A DNA stretch of 64,000 bases from Hyphomicrobiales bacterium (lineage in GTDB: Bacteria > Pseudomonadota > Alphaproteobacteria > Rhizobiales > Beijerinckiaceae), in NCBI GenBank assembly GCA_900466745.1, contig UBNE01000017.1, positions 25,471 through 89,470 on the forward strand. The letters are read 5' to 3'. A program made the translations under genes and the position numbers. The notes under the pieces are model-generated. The model was given only the letters and a program-made list of their open reading frames with translations, made no database searches and was not told the DNA's origin. Below are positions 1 through 9,461 of the stretch, piece after piece (the stretch's first letter is position 1; each line of letters starts with the position of its first letter).

Positions 1-1909
1 GGTTCTGGCGCGGATCGCCCTGACCGGGGCGCGCCATCTGCAGGTTGTTGAGCATCCGGTTGAGCTCTTCCATCAGGCGCTGCGCCTCGGCCATGTCGCC
101 GCGCTTCGACAACTCCTCGATGCGGTCGAGCATGTTCTGCAGGTCGCGCGGCGTCACCGTGCGGAAATTCTCGGGCAATTGCGCCTGGTTCTGCTCGCCG
201 TTCTGCTGCTGGCGCATCATCTGCTCGGCGAGCTGGCGCATATAGTTGTCCATCGCCCGCCGCATCTCCTCGGTGAGCTTCCTGATATCCTCCTCGGAGG
301 CACCGCGCTCCAGCGCCTGCTGGAGGTTCTCCTGCGCCTGCCGCAGCGCCCGCTCGGCGTCCGACATGTCGCCGTCCTCGAGCTGGAGGGCCATCGCCCA
401 CATCATCTCCGCGACCTCGCGCAAGGCGTCGTCGCCGCCGGCCTTGCGCAGCCGCTCGGTCAGCATGCGCATGCCGAGATAGGTGCCCATCTCCTTCATG
501 AAGAGCTCGGGCTCGATCATCAGCGCGTCCATGGCGAGCTGCACCTTGGAGCGGTCGTCCACATTCATCACCAGCTTGCGTCGCTGCTCGACCAGCGCCT
601 TGGCCAGCGGGTTGGTGAAGGTGCGCTGCGGCAGCACGACCTCGACCGGCTGGCTACGCCCCTCCTGCCCGGCCTCGTCCCTGGCGATCAGCACCATGCG
701 TACCTTGGCGCCGGCCCAGGGATGCGCCGAGAAGTCGACGCTGCCCTTCAATTCCTCCTCGCCGGTGGCCGAAGGCGGCACGGCGAGGTTCTGTTTCGGC
801 GGCTCGACCAGCGAGCGCCCGCCGGCCGCGGCATCGGGGCGCGAGACGCCGACCTCGATCGAGGCCAGCCCGTAATCGTCCTTGGCCTTGTAGCTGATGC
901 TCAGCCCGCCCGACTGCCCGCCGACGATCGGCTTGGGCGGATCGGTGAAGGCGATGGTCGGCGGCTGGTCGGGAATGGCGGTGATGTCGAGCGTGGTGCC
1001 CGGCGCGCCGCTGCCGGTGAGCCTGAGCGTGCCGTTGCCGGCGAGGATATAGCGCTTCTCCAGCACGGCCTGCTGCGGGTCGCTCGCCGGCGCCTGCCGG
1101 ACCGCCCCCGCTTCGCCTTCCTGCTCGGCCGGCTTGGCTTCGAGCCTGCCGGTGGTGACGACGTCCATGTTCGCCTTGCCCGCGACGCGCACGACGATGA
1201 CCGATTTCTCCGGCGCACTCAGCTTCGGGCTGGCGAGCCTGGCGAAGTCGATCAGGATCGGCGGCAGCCTCGTATAGGCCGGCGGGTCGATCCAGGCGTC
1301 GATGCGGGTCGAGGGCGAGGAGCCGGGCGGCCCCTGCCAGTCGAAGGCGGCGGAAAGGCGCTGCGTCGCCTCCGGCCCGGCGACGAAGAAGGCGGCGATG
1401 GCGGCGAGCAGCGGCACGGCGCGCAGCGCCCGCCGGTCGTGCACCGCCATCCGCGGATGCGGCAACTCGACCTTGAGCGCCGACACCTGCCGGCTCTGGC
1501 GCTCGACATGCAGCTTCCACAGCGCCTGCGAGACCGGATCGCCGGCGCCGACCGCGAGGCTGTCCTCCAGCGCCGAGGCCGGGCGATGCCCGCCGGCGAA
1601 GGCGCGGTCGAGCCGCGTCAGCGCCTCGCGATGCGTCGGCGGAACGAGGCGGGCGACATGCCAGAGCCCGGCGAGGAAGGCGGCGGCGAAGCCGAGGACG
1701 CCGGCGAGCCGCCCGTACCAGGGCAGATGCGTCCACAGCCCGAACCAGGACAGCGCGAGGAAGGCGAGGACGATGCCGAGCGGCAGCCAGAGCCGCGGCC
1801 ACAACCTCTCCCAGCCGAGCGAAACCCGCGAGGCCAGCGCGAGACGGCTCAGCCGCTGCCGGACGCCGTCCATCCTGTCGGGCGCCTTGCGGCGCTCTGC
1901 CTCGCTCAT
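1..1909 (-). CDS. TIGR02302 / DUF4175 family membrane protein (3' end outside window)
   Basis: Partial: at least 636 codons read to the window edge without a stop. The N-terminus carries two closely spaced hydrophobic segments (about residues 32-80, with LWLPLGIVLAFLALSWFGLW) and a third near 140-160, followed by a long hydrophilic region. Near the edge is a Gln/Met-rich stretch (MLNNLQMARPGQGD) typical of TIGR02302 proteins, which are usually about 850 residues. The ATG at 1909 is preceded by GGAGCG; ATGs a few codons upstream are in frame but lack a better ribosome site. It lies directly downstream of lysA on the same strand, the usual position of this family in Hyphomicrobiales. Function is unknown; I infer an envelope role only from its membrane anchoring. 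Confidence 0.85.
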   Translation of the reverse strand, partial: MSEAERRKAPDRMDGVRQRLSRLALASRVSLGWERLWPRLWLPLGIVLAFLALSWFGLWTHLPWYGRLAGVLGFAAAFLAGLWHVARLVPPTHREALTRLDRAFAGGHRPASALEDSLAVGAGDPVSQALWKLHVERQSRQVSALKVELPHPRMAVHDRRALRAVPLLAAIAAFFVAGPEATQRLSAAFDWQGPPGSSPSTRIDAWIDPPAYTRLPPILIDFARLASPKLSAPEKSVIVVRVAGKANMDVVTTGRLEAKPAEQEGEAGAVRQAPASDPQQAVLEKRYILAGNGTLRLTGSGAPGTTLDITAIPDQPPTIAFTDPPKPIVGGQSGGLSISYKAKDDYGLASIEVGVSRPDAAAGGRSLVEPPKQNLAVPPSATGEEELKGSVDFSAHPWAGAKVRMVLIARDEAGQEGRSQPVEVVLPQRTFTNPLAKALVEQRRKLVMNVDDRSKVQLAMDALMIEPELFMKEMGTYLGMRMLTERLRKAGGDDALREVAEMMWAMALQLEDGDMSDAERALRQAQENLQQALERGASEEDIRKLTEEMRRAMDNYMRQLAEQMMRQQQNGEQNQAQLPENFRTVTPRDLQNMLDRIEELSKRGDMAEAQRLMEELNRMLNNLQMARPGQGDPRQN

Positions 1910-2121
1910 GCCATCGCTCCGGGCAGCCCCCATTTCCATGTGAAATCGCCTGATCCGGTCAGGCTAACACGGGAATGTGGCATTGCCAGTCCCCGGGCCG
2001 GCCTTTGCACCGCGCTCGACGTTTCGTGAACAGCGGGCGGCGTCACGCCCGGACCCATCCCGGGCAACCGAGACCGCCGGTCACGAGCTGCCCGGATCGA
2101 GCCCGGGACTGACGCTGGAAT

Positions 2122-3411
2122 TCACGCGAACCAGACCGGAGCCCGGTCCAGCCCGATCAGCTCCTCATAGCTCTGGCGCGGGCGGGTGACGGCGTACTGG
2201 TCGCCCTTGACCAGGACCTCGGCGACCAGCAGGCGCTGGTTGTAGGTCGAGGACATCGAGGCGCCATAGGCGCCGGCGGTCATGAAGGCGACGAGATCGC
2301 CCTGCCCGAGCGGGGGCAGCGCCCGCCCGGTGGTGAAGGTATCGCCCGATTCGCAGATCGGCCCGACCACGTCATAGGCGACCTCCGGCGCGTCAGCCGG
2401 CCGCTCATCGACCGGCCAGATCTCGTGATAGGCCTCGTACATCGCCGGCCGGACGAGGTCGTTCATCGCCGCGTCGACGACGAGGAACTGCCGGGTCGGC
2501 CGCGGATTGAGATGCAGCACCCGCGTCAGCAGGATGCCGGCATTGCCGACGATGAGGCGTCCCGGCTCGAAGCCGAGCTCGACGTCGAGCCCCTTCGTCA
2601 CCCGCCCGACCATTTGCGCATAGGCCTCGATCAGGCTGGGCCCGTAATCGAAGGCCTTGGGGATGTCGTAGGGGATGCCGAGCCCGCCGCCGAGATCGAG
2701 CCGCTCGACGCGGTGCCCCTCGCCCTTCAGCGCGCCGACCAGCGCGACCATCTTGGCATAGGCCGCCTCGAAGGCGTCGATCTCGCGGATCTGGCTGCCG
2801 ATATGGACGGCGAGCCCCATGATCCGCACGCCCGGCAGGTTGGCCGCCCGGGCATAGAGCCGCCCGACCTCCTCGAAGGAGACGCCAAACTTGTTCTCGG
2901 AGGAGCCCGTCGTGATCTTGGCGTGGCCGCCGGCGCCGATATCGGGATTGACCCGGAACACCGCCTCCTGCCGCCTGCCGAGCGAGGCCGCGACCCTGGA
3001 GAGCAGGTCGAGCTCGCTCTCGCTCTCGATATTGACCTGGTAGATGCCGGCCTCGACGGCGAAGCGCAGTTCCTGCTCGCTCTTGCCGACGCCGGAGAAC
3101 ACGATCTTGTCTGCCGGGATGCCGGCGGCGAGGGCCTTGCGCACCTCGCCTTCCGAGACCGTGTCGATGCCGGCGCCGAGCGCGCCCAGCGTCTTGAGCA
3201 CGCCGAGATTGCCGTTCGCCTTCATCGCGTAGAAGACATGCGCCTTGCCGGCCGGCGCGGCCTGCTTCACCGCCGTCTCGAACAGCTTGTAGTGCCGCTC
3301 GATCGTCGCCGTCGAATAGACATAGACCGGCGTGCCGACCTCGGCCGCGATCCGCTTGAGATCGACGCCCTCGGCATGGAGCGAGCCGTCGCGATAGGCG
3401 AAATGATGCAT
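2122..3411 (-). CDS. lysA: Diaminopimelate decarboxylase
   Basis: 429 residues. This PLP enzyme decarboxylates meso-diaminopimelate to L-lysine, the last step of lysine synthesis, in the cytoplasm. The PLP lysine is K64 in VFYAMKANGN. The glycine-rich phosphate loop (LDLGGGLGIPY), the HIGSQI motif, the EPGR motif and the C-terminal CESGDTF active-site motif are all present. An upstream in-frame start would add 14 residues that are not family-like, so the ATG beginning MHHFAYRDG was chosen. It sits downstream of argH and lptM and upstream of the TIGR02302 gene on the same strand. A REP-like element lies in the gap to lptM. Confidence 0.97.
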   Translation of the reverse strand: MHHFAYRDGSLHAEGVDLKRIAAEVGTPVYVYSTATIERHYKLFETAVKQAAPAGKAHVFYAMKANGNLGVLKTLGALGAGIDTVSEGEVRKALAAGIPADKIVFSGVGKSEQELRFAVEAGIYQVNIESESELDLLSRVAASLGRRQEAVFRVNPDIGAGGHAKITTGSSENKFGVSFEEVGRLYARAANLPGVRIMGLAVHIGSQIREIDAFEAAYAKMVALVGALKGEGHRVERLDLGGGLGIPYDIPKAFDYGPSLIEAYAQMVGRVTKGLDVELGFEPGRLIVGNAGILLTRVLHLNPRPTRQFLVVDAAMNDLVRPAMYEAYHEIWPVDERPADAPEVAYDVVGPICESGDTFTTGRALPPLGQGDLVAFMTAGAYGASMSSTYNQRLLVAEVLVKGDQYAVTRPRQSYEELIGLDRAPVWFA

Positions 3412-3570
3412 GGGAACGAACCCTGAGAAGGCCGACTGAAACCGCCCCGTCATCCCGGATGGAGCGCGATGGAATTCCGGGGCCGCGGCCCCGCGCCGCC
3501 GGCGCAGGCTCCGGCACGGACCCCGAACCCCGCCTCGGCCGCCCCGAGCGACCGGCGGGGGAGGAAGCCG

Positions 3571-3837
3571 CTACATCAGCGGATCGAGCAGGAACGGCTT
3601 GTCCGGCACGGCGATCGCCTTGTTCGTCTTGGCCGGCTTGGCCAGCACCGAGGTCTGGCCATAGCTCGAGACGTCGTTGGCGTCCTCCCCGCCGATCTGG
3701 CTGTCGGGAAGGTCGACCGCGCCGGCGACGTTCGGCGGCGGCTCGAGCGGCCCCTTGCGCCCGCAAGCCGCGAGCGCCACGCCGAGCAGGCCGACGACCA
3801 GGAGGGTGCGGCCGAATTTCAGTCGGGAATCAAGCAC
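3571..3837 (-). CDS. lptM: LptM-type small lipoprotein
   Basis: 88 residues. A short hydrophobic signal is followed by the lipobox LAAC with the lipidated Cys at residue 25, then GRKGPLEPPP, the hallmark of the LptM (formerly YifL) family between argH and lysA. LptM proteins are known to assist maturation of the LptD-LptE lipopolysaccharide translocon at the outer membrane; whether this distant homologue does the same is inferred. There is no ATG at the right place. A GTG at 3837, with GAGGG about nine bases upstream, gives a proper signal peptide. It lies between argH and lysA on the same strand, as in most proteobacteria. Confidence 0.8.
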   Translation of the reverse strand: MLDSRLKFGRTLLVVGLLGVALAACGRKGPLEPPPNVAGAVDLPDSQIGGEDANDVSSYGQTSVLAKPAKTNKAIAVPDKPFLLDPLM

Positions 3838-3920
3838 GAAAACGAACCCTCGGGCGAAACGTGGCGGGACCTTAGCGGAGGATGCGGCGGAGCGCGAGCG
3901 CTTGTGACGGGGGAGCCGCC

Positions 3921-3952
3921 ATCCCGGACGAAGCGCAGCGGAAATCCGGGAC
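3921..3952. repeat. REP-like inverted repeat (ATCCCGGA family)
   Basis: ATCCCGGA is followed by its complement TCCGGGA after a short purine-rich loop, in the argH-lptM gap. A weaker copy lies near 3450-3482 in the lptM-lysA gap. The same core recurs at 8934-9039, 50477-50508 and 56875-56906. Confidence 0.6.
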
Positions 3953-3974
3953 GACGCGGCGGTTCGGCCGCGAA

Positions 3975-5360
3975 CTAACCCTTCGCGAGCTGCTTCAGCC
4001 AGCGCCTTGCCTGCTTGCGGACATTGGCCGGGGCCGTGCCGCCATAGCTGACGCGGCTCTTCACCGACTGGTCGACGCCGAGCACGGCGAAGACGGCCTC
4101 GGTGATCTGCGGCTCGACGCCCTGCATCTCGGCGAGCGAGAGCTTCTCCAACCCGACCTTCTTCTCGGAGGCGAGGGCGACGAGCCGGCCGGTGACGTGG
4201 TGCGCATCGCGGAACGGCATCTTCAGCACCCGCACCAGCCAGTCGGCGAGGTCGGTCGCGGTGGCGTAGCCGGCGCCGGCCGCCTTCTTCATCGCCTTGA
4301 GGTCGGGCTGCATGTCGCGGACCATGCCGGTCATCGCGGCGAGGCAGAGCGACAGCGTCTGGAGGGCGTCGAAGGTGCCTTCCTTGTCCTCCTGCATGTC
4401 CTTGGAATAGCTGAGCGGCAGGCCCTTCATCAGGGTCAGCATCGCCTGCAGCGCGCCGAAGACGCGCCCGGCCTTGCCGCGCACCAGCTCGGCCGCGTCC
4501 GGGTTGCGCTTCTGCGGCATGATCGAGGAGCCGGTCGAGAAGGCGTCGGAGAGCCGGACGAAGCCGAATTGCGGCGTCGCCCAGAGCACGATCTCCTCGG
4601 CCAGCCGCGAGAGATGCATGGCGCAGATCGAGGCGGTGGAGAGCGTCTCCAGCACGAAGTCGCGATCCGAGACCGAATCGAGCGAGTTCGCCGTCGGCCG
4701 GTCGAAGCCGAGCGCCTTCGCCGTCATGTGCCGGTCGATCGGGAAGGAGGTGCCGGCGAGCGCGGCGGCGCCGAGCGGGCATTCGTTGAGGCGGGCGCGG
4801 GCATCGCGCACCCGGCTGCGGTCGCGGCCGAGCATCTCGACATAGGCCAGGAGATGATGGCCGAAGGTGACCGGCTGCGCCGATTGCAGATGGGTGAAGC
4901 CCGGCATCACCGAGCCGGCATGGCTCTCGGCCTTTTCGGCCAGGGCACGCTGGAGATCGGCCATCTGGCCGTCGAGCTCGTCGAGCGTGTCGCGCACCCA
5001 CAGCCGCATGTCGGTCGCGACCTGGTCGTTGCGCGAGCGGGCGGTGTGCAGCCGGCCGGCGGCGAGGCCGATCCTGTCCTTGAGGTTCGACTCGACGTTC
5101 ATGTGGACGTCTTCGAGCGCACGCGAAAACGTGAAGGTCCCGCTCTCGATCTCGCTCTCGACCTGCCTGAGGCCGGCGGTGATGGTCGCGACGTCGTCTC
5201 TGGTCAGGATGCCGGTCTCGGCGAGCATGGCGGCATGGGCCAGCGAGCCGCGGATGTCCTGGCGCCAGAGCTTCCGGTCGAAATCGATGGAGGCGTTGAT
5301 CTCCTCCATGATGGCGTCGGGACCTGTGGCGAAACGTCCACCCCACATGCGATTGCTCAC
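3975..5360 (-). CDS. argH: Argininosuccinate lyase
   Basis: 461 residues, the usual family length. It cleaves argininosuccinate to arginine and fumarate, the last step of arginine synthesis. The fumarase/aspartase-superfamily signature [11 protein letters not shown] lies at about 277-287 with the catalytic serine in its flexible loop. The conserved TARSRNDQ (about 107-113) and GFTHLQ with H157 are also present. Start ATG at 5360 gives the usual MWGGRF N-terminus. It begins only 30 bp from the divergent tlpA start, so the two promoters must overlap or lie within the neighbouring coding regions. It heads the argH-lptM-lysA group. Confidence 0.98.
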   Translation of the reverse strand: MSNRMWGGRFATGPDAIMEEINASIDFDRKLWRQDIRGSLAHAAMLAETGILTRDDVATITAGLRQVESEIESGTFTFSRALEDVHMNVESNLKDRIGLAAGRLHTARSRNDQVATDMRLWVRDTLDELDGQMADLQRALAEKAESHAGSVMPGFTHLQSAQPVTFGHHLLAYVEMLGRDRSRVRDARARLNECPLGAAALAGTSFPIDRHMTAKALGFDRPTANSLDSVSDRDFVLETLSTASICAMHLSRLAEEIVLWATPQFGFVRLSDAFSTGSSIMPQKRNPDAAELVRGKAGRVFGALQAMLTLMKGLPLSYSKDMQEDKEGTFDALQTLSLCLAAMTGMVRDMQPDLKAMKKAAGAGYATATDLADWLVRVLKMPFRDAHHVTGRLVALASEKKVGLEKLSLAEMQGVEPQITEAVFAVLGVDQSVKSRVSYGGTAPANVRKQARRWLKQLAKG

Positions 5361-5390
5361 GACGGTCTTTCCTGCTTTTGAGGACGCACG

Positions 5391-6020
5391 ATGACGTCTG
5401 GAAAAAAGATCGGACTGGCCCTCGGGGTCGTGGCGGCGCTCGGCCTCGCTGGCGTGGCAGCCTTCTACTCCGGGCTGGGCGATGCCGGCAACGGATCATG
5501 CAGCGCCGCCGCCAAAACCGCGGCGCGCATGGCGCCGCTCGCGAAGGGCGAGGTCGCCGCGGTCGAGATCCGCTCCCGCCCCGCGCCGGCCCCGGAGCTC
5601 GCCTTCGCCGGCCCGGACGGCAAGCCGCTGACGCTCGCCGATTTCAGGGGCAGGACCGTGCTGGTCAATCTCTGGGCGACCTGGTGCGCGCCCTGCCTGA
5701 AGGAGATGCCGGCGCTCGACGCGCTCGAAAAGGCGATGGGCGGGCCCGATTTCGCCGTGGTCGCGATCAATATCGACACCCGCAATCTCGACAAGCCCAG
5801 GGCCTGGCTCGCCGAGAACGGGGTCACGGCCCTGCTCTTCCATGGCGACCCGCAGGCCGCGACCTTCCAGGCCCTGCGCAAGGCGCATCAGGTCGAGGGC
5901 ATGCCGGTCAGCATCATCGTCGACAGATCCGGCTGCGAGCTCGGCATCATCCAGGGCCCGGCCGACTGGGCGAGCGCCGATTCGAAGGCGCTGATGGCGG
6001 CCGCCGCCGGTCGCCCCTGA
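5391..6020 (+). CDS. tlpA: Membrane-anchored periplasmic thioredoxin TlpA
   Basis: 209 residues. One N-terminal transmembrane anchor (about 7-27) is followed by a thioredoxin domain with the redox motif WATWCAPC (C99 and C102) and the cis-proline segment GMPVSIIV. In Bradyrhizobium, TlpA reduces the copper-site cysteines used in cytochrome aa3 oxidase assembly. Two further cysteines, C37 and C182 (SGCELG), match the extra structural disulfide of the Bradyrhizobium protein, which argues for TlpA rather than a generic ResA. Divergent from argH, the arrangement seen in many alphaproteobacteria. Confidence 0.92.
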   Translation: MTSGKKIGLALGVVAALGLAGVAAFYSGLGDAGNGSCSAAAKTAARMAPLAKGEVAAVEIRSRPAPAPELAFAGPDGKPLTLADFRGRTVLVNLWATWCAPCLKEMPALDALEKAMGGPDFAVVAINIDTRNLDKPRAWLAENGVTALLFHGDPQAATFQALRKAHQVEGMPVSIIVDRSGCELGIIQGPADWASADSKALMAAAAGRP

Positions 6021-6099
6021 TCGCCCCCGCGACCGGCCGACGAATTCTTGTCGCATTGCGGCGTTCTGCTGCACGCAGCAGCAGAGGAAAGGATCGGAC

Positions 6100-7089
6100 A
6101 TGACGGGCGCAGAGAACCGCAGGGGGAAGCTCGGACCGGCGCGCCTCGCCGCGCTGGCATTGGCCGCCCTGCTGGCGGCCAGCCCCGCCGGCGCGCAGGA
6201 GCGCAAGCCCGTCGCCGGGACCAGCGTCTCGCTCGCCGCGCCGAAGGGCTTCGAGCCCGCGACCGGCTTCGCCGGGCTGATGAACAAGGCGACGCAGGCG
6301 AGCGTGCTCGTCGTCGAGCTGCCGGCCGAGGCCCACGCCCAGCTCTCGGCCCTGTTCGAGAACGCCGACGCGGCCAAGGCGGGCTTCGCCCGCCAGAACG
6401 TCACCATCGCCGCGCTCGACCGGGTCGATGTCGGCGGCGAGAAGATCCCGCTCCTCACCGGCTCGCAGATCGCGCCCAATGGCGGCACCTTCGACAAGTG
6501 GATCGCGCTGTTCAAGGGCGAGAAGACGGTGATGCTCACCGTGCAGGCGCCCAAGGCCGCCAAGCTCGCCCCCGCGACGGTCAAGACGATGATCGCCTCG
6601 GTCTCTCTGGGCAAGGAACCCTCGCTCGACGACAAGCTCGCCGCCCTGCCCTTCGCCATCAAGCCGGCCGCTCCCTTCCGCGTCATCGACACCATCGGCG
6701 GCTCCGGCGCGCTGCTCACGGTCGGCGACCGGGACACGGATCCCTCGGGCACGCAGCCCCTGATGGTCGTCGCCTACCAGACCTCGGCGCCCGTGAAGCC
6801 GGGGCAGGAGGAGGCGCTCTCCGAGACGCTGCTCAAGGGCACCCGCAATCTCGAGAACGCCACCATCGCCGAACGCCGGCACCTGCCCTTCGCCGGCGGC
6901 GACGGCATGCTGCTGCGCGGCGGCTTCAAGCACCCCAGCGGCGCCGACAAGGCCTTCGCGCAATATCTCGCCATCGGCCCGGATGGCCGCTTCGTCCGCC
7001 TGATCGTGATGGCGGACGAAAGCGCGATGCCGCAGCTCCAGCCGGCCATCGACCAGACCGTGGCGAGCATCGCCTTCACGGCGAAGTAG
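6100..7089 (+). CDS. Exported protein of unknown function with internal duplication
   Basis: 329 residues. A basic start and a hydrophobic stretch (about 14-29) ending in SPAGAQ predict signal peptidase I cleavage. The mature part seems to contain two similar halves. In each, a TIA..R.. segment is followed by a Gly-rich strand, an aromatic/hydrophobic core (KWIALFKGEKTVMLTV versus AQYLAIGPDGRFVRLIV), and an ending A.....M.ASVSL versus A.DQTVASIAF. I do not recognise the family. Start ATG at 6100 follows AGGAAAGGATC. No operon partner is evident; tlpA ends 80 bp upstream and a carbamoyltransferase follows 81 bp downstream. Confidence 0.7.
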   Translation: MTGAENRRGKLGPARLAALALAALLAASPAGAQERKPVAGTSVSLAAPKGFEPATGFAGLMNKATQASVLVVELPAEAHAQLSALFENADAAKAGFARQNVTIAALDRVDVGGEKIPLLTGSQIAPNGGTFDKWIALFKGEKTVMLTVQAPKAAKLAPATVKTMIASVSLGKEPSLDDKLAALPFAIKPAAPFRVIDTIGGSGALLTVGDRDTDPSGTQPLMVVAYQTSAPVKPGQEEALSETLLKGTRNLENATIAERRHLPFAGGDGMLLRGGFKHPSGADKAFAQYLAIGPDGRFVRLIVMADESAMPQLQPAIDQTVASIAFTAK

Positions 7090-7170
7090 CCGCCGCGCCT
7101 CCGCAGATGGCCGCTCGGCCCCGCGCCATTGCGATTGGCGCGGCGCGCCGGCGCGGGTAAAGGCATATCC

Positions 7171-8901
7171 ATGCGCTATACGATCGGCCTCGCCACCACC
7201 TTCCACGACCCCGCCATCGCGATCATCGGCCCCGACGGCGCCGTGCTCTTCGCCGAGGCGACCGAGCGCTACCTGCAATACAAGCGCGCGCCCAATTGCG
7301 AGCCCGATTCGGCCCCGCGGATGGAAGCTCTGCTGAAGCGCTACATCCCGAAGGACGCCGAGGTCGCCATCGCCACGAGCTGGGGCGAGGATTTCACCGG
7401 CTTCCTCGACCAGATGGCGCGGGCCGGCTCCTTCACCCTCGACGCGCTGCTCAGGCTCTCGCCGGAGCTCAACCGCTCGCTGGTGCCGGAGCGCACCGAG
7501 CGCGCCCTGATCGCCTCGCTGCATCTCGGCCAGCAGCGCGCCGGCATGGGCGTGCTGCTCGGCCTCGACCGCGCCTATGGCAAGGCCAATGTCACCGGCC
7601 TGAAGCGCTACGGCCACCATCTCAGCCATGCGGCCTATGCCTGCTGGTCCTCGCCCTTCGAGAACGCCGCCTGCCTCGTCGTCGACGGCATGGGCGAGAC
7701 CGGCGCCTCGGCCATCTTCGCGCTCGAGAACGGCAGGCTGCGCGAGGTGAAGCGCCATCGCGGCCGGGAATCGATCGGCTTCTATTTCGGGCTCGTCACC
7801 GACCTCGCCGGCTTCGACCAGGCCAAGGGCGAGGAATGGAAGATCATGGGGCTCGCGCCCTATGGCAAGGCCGACCCGGAGCTGATGGCGCTGCTGCGCA
7901 GGCTCTACACCATCGAGGGCCACAAGCTCTCCTTCGCCAAGGCCGATGTGGTGCAGGCGGTCGCCGCCGAGATCCTGGCGAAACGTCCCGCCGACGCGCT
8001 CGACCGGGGCTGGGCCGATCTCGCCCGCTGCGGGCAGGACGTCTTCGCCGAGATGATGGAGGCGCTGCTGGCTGAGGCCGCCGCGCTCGTTCCCAGCGAA
8101 AACCTCGTCCTCGCCGGAGGCTGCGCGCTGAACTCCTCCTTCAACGGCAGGATCGCCGGCCGCCACGGCTTTAAGACCGTGTTCGTGCCCTCGGCGCCGG
8201 CCGATGACGGCAATGCGATCGGCGCCGCCTGGCTCGCCCATGCCGAGGCGAATCCGGACTGGCGCGCGCCGAAGGGACCGCTCTCGCCCTATCTCGGCTC
8301 CACCGTCTCGACCGAGCCCTTCGAGCGCATGCAGGCCTGGGAGAAACGGCTGCGCAGGCTCGCCCCCGAGGAGATCGCGCCGGTGACGGCGAAGCTTCTC
8401 ACCGAGGGCAAGCTCATCGGCTGGGTGCAGGGCCGCGCCGAATTCGGGCCGCGCGCGCTCGGCAACCGCTCGATCATCGCCGATCCGCGCCCGGCCGACG
8501 CCAAGGACATCCTCAACGCCAAGGTGAAGTATCGCGAGGCCTTCCGCCCCTTCGCGCCCTCGATCCTGGCCGAGCAGGCCGCCGACTGGTTCGAGAACTA
8601 CCAGGACGCGCCCTATATGGAGCGCACGCTGACCTGGAAGGAGGCGGTGCGCCACCGCGTCCCGGCCGTGGTCCATGAGGACGCGACCGGCCGCCTCCAG
8701 AGCGTCACGGCCGAGCGCAATCCGCGCTACCACGCGCTGATCTCGGCCTTCCACGCACTGACGGGCGTGCCGGTGATCCTCAACACCTCCTTCAACATCA
8801 TGGGCAAGCCGATCCTGCACACGGCGGAGGACGCGATCCTGATGTTCTACACCAGCGGGCTCGACGCGCTGGTGGTGGAGGACTGGCTGCTGGTGAAGTG
8901 A
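7171..8901 (+). CDS. NodU/CmcH/TobZ-type carbamoyltransferase
   Basis: 576 residues. These enzymes transfer a carbamoyl group from carbamoyl phosphate, via carbamoyl-adenylate, to hydroxyls of small molecules such as Nod factors and antibiotics. The N-terminal Kae1-like ASKHA domain shows the metal-binding HHLSHAAY motif (149-156) and VVDGMGETG with D172. The C-terminal domain has FGPRALGNRSI and NTSFN. An upstream ATG would add 14 unconvincing residues; MRYTIGLATTFHD is the typical start. No nod, sugar or polyketide genes are adjacent, so the acceptor substrate is unknown. Confidence 0.88.
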   Translation: MRYTIGLATTFHDPAIAIIGPDGAVLFAEATERYLQYKRAPNCEPDSAPRMEALLKRYIPKDAEVAIATSWGEDFTGFLDQMARAGSFTLDALLRLSPELNRSLVPERTERALIASLHLGQQRAGMGVLLGLDRAYGKANVTGLKRYGHHLSHAAYACWSSPFENAACLVVDGMGETGASAIFALENGRLREVKRHRGRESIGFYFGLVTDLAGFDQAKGEEWKIMGLAPYGKADPELMALLRRLYTIEGHKLSFAKADVVQAVAAEILAKRPADALDRGWADLARCGQDVFAEMMEALLAEAAALVPSENLVLAGGCALNSSFNGRIAGRHGFKTVFVPSAPADDGNAIGAAWLAHAEANPDWRAPKGPLSPYLGSTVSTEPFERMQAWEKRLRRLAPEEIAPVTAKLLTEGKLIGWVQGRAEFGPRALGNRSIIADPRPADAKDILNAKVKYREAFRPFAPSILAEQAADWFENYQDAPYMERTLTWKEAVRHRVPAVVHEDATGRLQSVTAERNPRYHALISAFHALTGVPVILNTSFNIMGKPILHTAEDAILMFYTSGLDALVVEDWLLVK

Positions 8902-8933
8902 AGGCTGCCGGCCGCCCGGCCCAAGAGCACGCC

Positions 8934-9039
8934 GTCACCCCGGACGCAGCGAAGCGGAGATCCGGGATCCATGCCGGAGCGCTGTCCGAAGAAGGTTCCG
9001 GCATGGATCCCGGGTCTCCCTCCGGTCCCCCGGGATGAC
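8934..9039. repeat. Long REP-like nested inverted repeat
   Basis: Outer arms are GTCACCCCGG (8934-8943) and CCGGGATGAC (9030-9039), one mismatch. Inner arms are a perfect 14-bp match: GGATCCATGCCGGA (8965-8978) and TCCGGCATGGATCC (8997-9010). It fills the gap downstream of the carbamoyltransferase gene. Confidence 0.75.
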
Positions 9040-9160
9040 CGCGCAAGATTCGAAGGGCTGAAAAACCGATCCGCCTCGTTGATCGGTCCGATCACACGAA
9101 ATCGCTGGTTTCGGCCCGGTTTGCGGTCATTCTTCCGGCCCTCGGAAGGGAGACGACGCC

Positions 9161-9409
9161 ATGCTGCAATTGCGCCCGAACTGCGAATGCTGCAACCGCG
9201 ACCTGCCGCCGCAATCGCGCGACGCCCTGATCTGCACCTTCGAATGCACCTTCTGCAGCGACTGCGCCGAGACGCGCTTCGCCGGCACCTGCCCGAATTG
9301 CGGCGGCGAGCTCGTGCGCCGCCCGGTCAGGCCGGGGCGGATGCTGGAAAAATACCCGGCCTCGACAGAACGCATCCGCAAGCCGCATCCGCAATGCGCG
9401 GCGGCTTGA
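9161..9409 (+). CDS. DUF1272 family zinc-ribbon-like protein
   Basis: 82 residues. The N-terminus LRPNCECCNRDLPP, the ECTFCSDCA segment and the CPNCGGEL segment match the DUF1272 family. The paired cysteines predict zinc coordination in a small soluble protein. Function is unknown. The start ATG lies about 10 bases after GGAAGGGAGACG. The gene ends 52 bp before the zeta-like gene, but I see no evidence for shared function. Confidence 0.85.
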   Translation: MLQLRPNCECCNRDLPPQSRDALICTFECTFCSDCAETRFAGTCPNCGGELVRRPVRPGRMLEKYPASTERIRKPHPQCAAA

Positions 9410-9461
9410 AAGCGCTGGCCCGGATTGGCGCGAGGATGGAGCGCGTGTTAGCCAGAGCGGA

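Noticed and set aside
179..2029. 616-codon plus-strand open frame over the TIGR02302 gene
   Set aside because: The minus-strand frame encodes a recognisable membrane protein; the plus frame is low-complexity Arg/Leu/Gly and runs through the start of the real gene.
3882..5381. 499-codon open frame antisense to argH
   Set aside because: Same shadow effect; argH has all catalytic motifs and the antisense product resembles no protein family.
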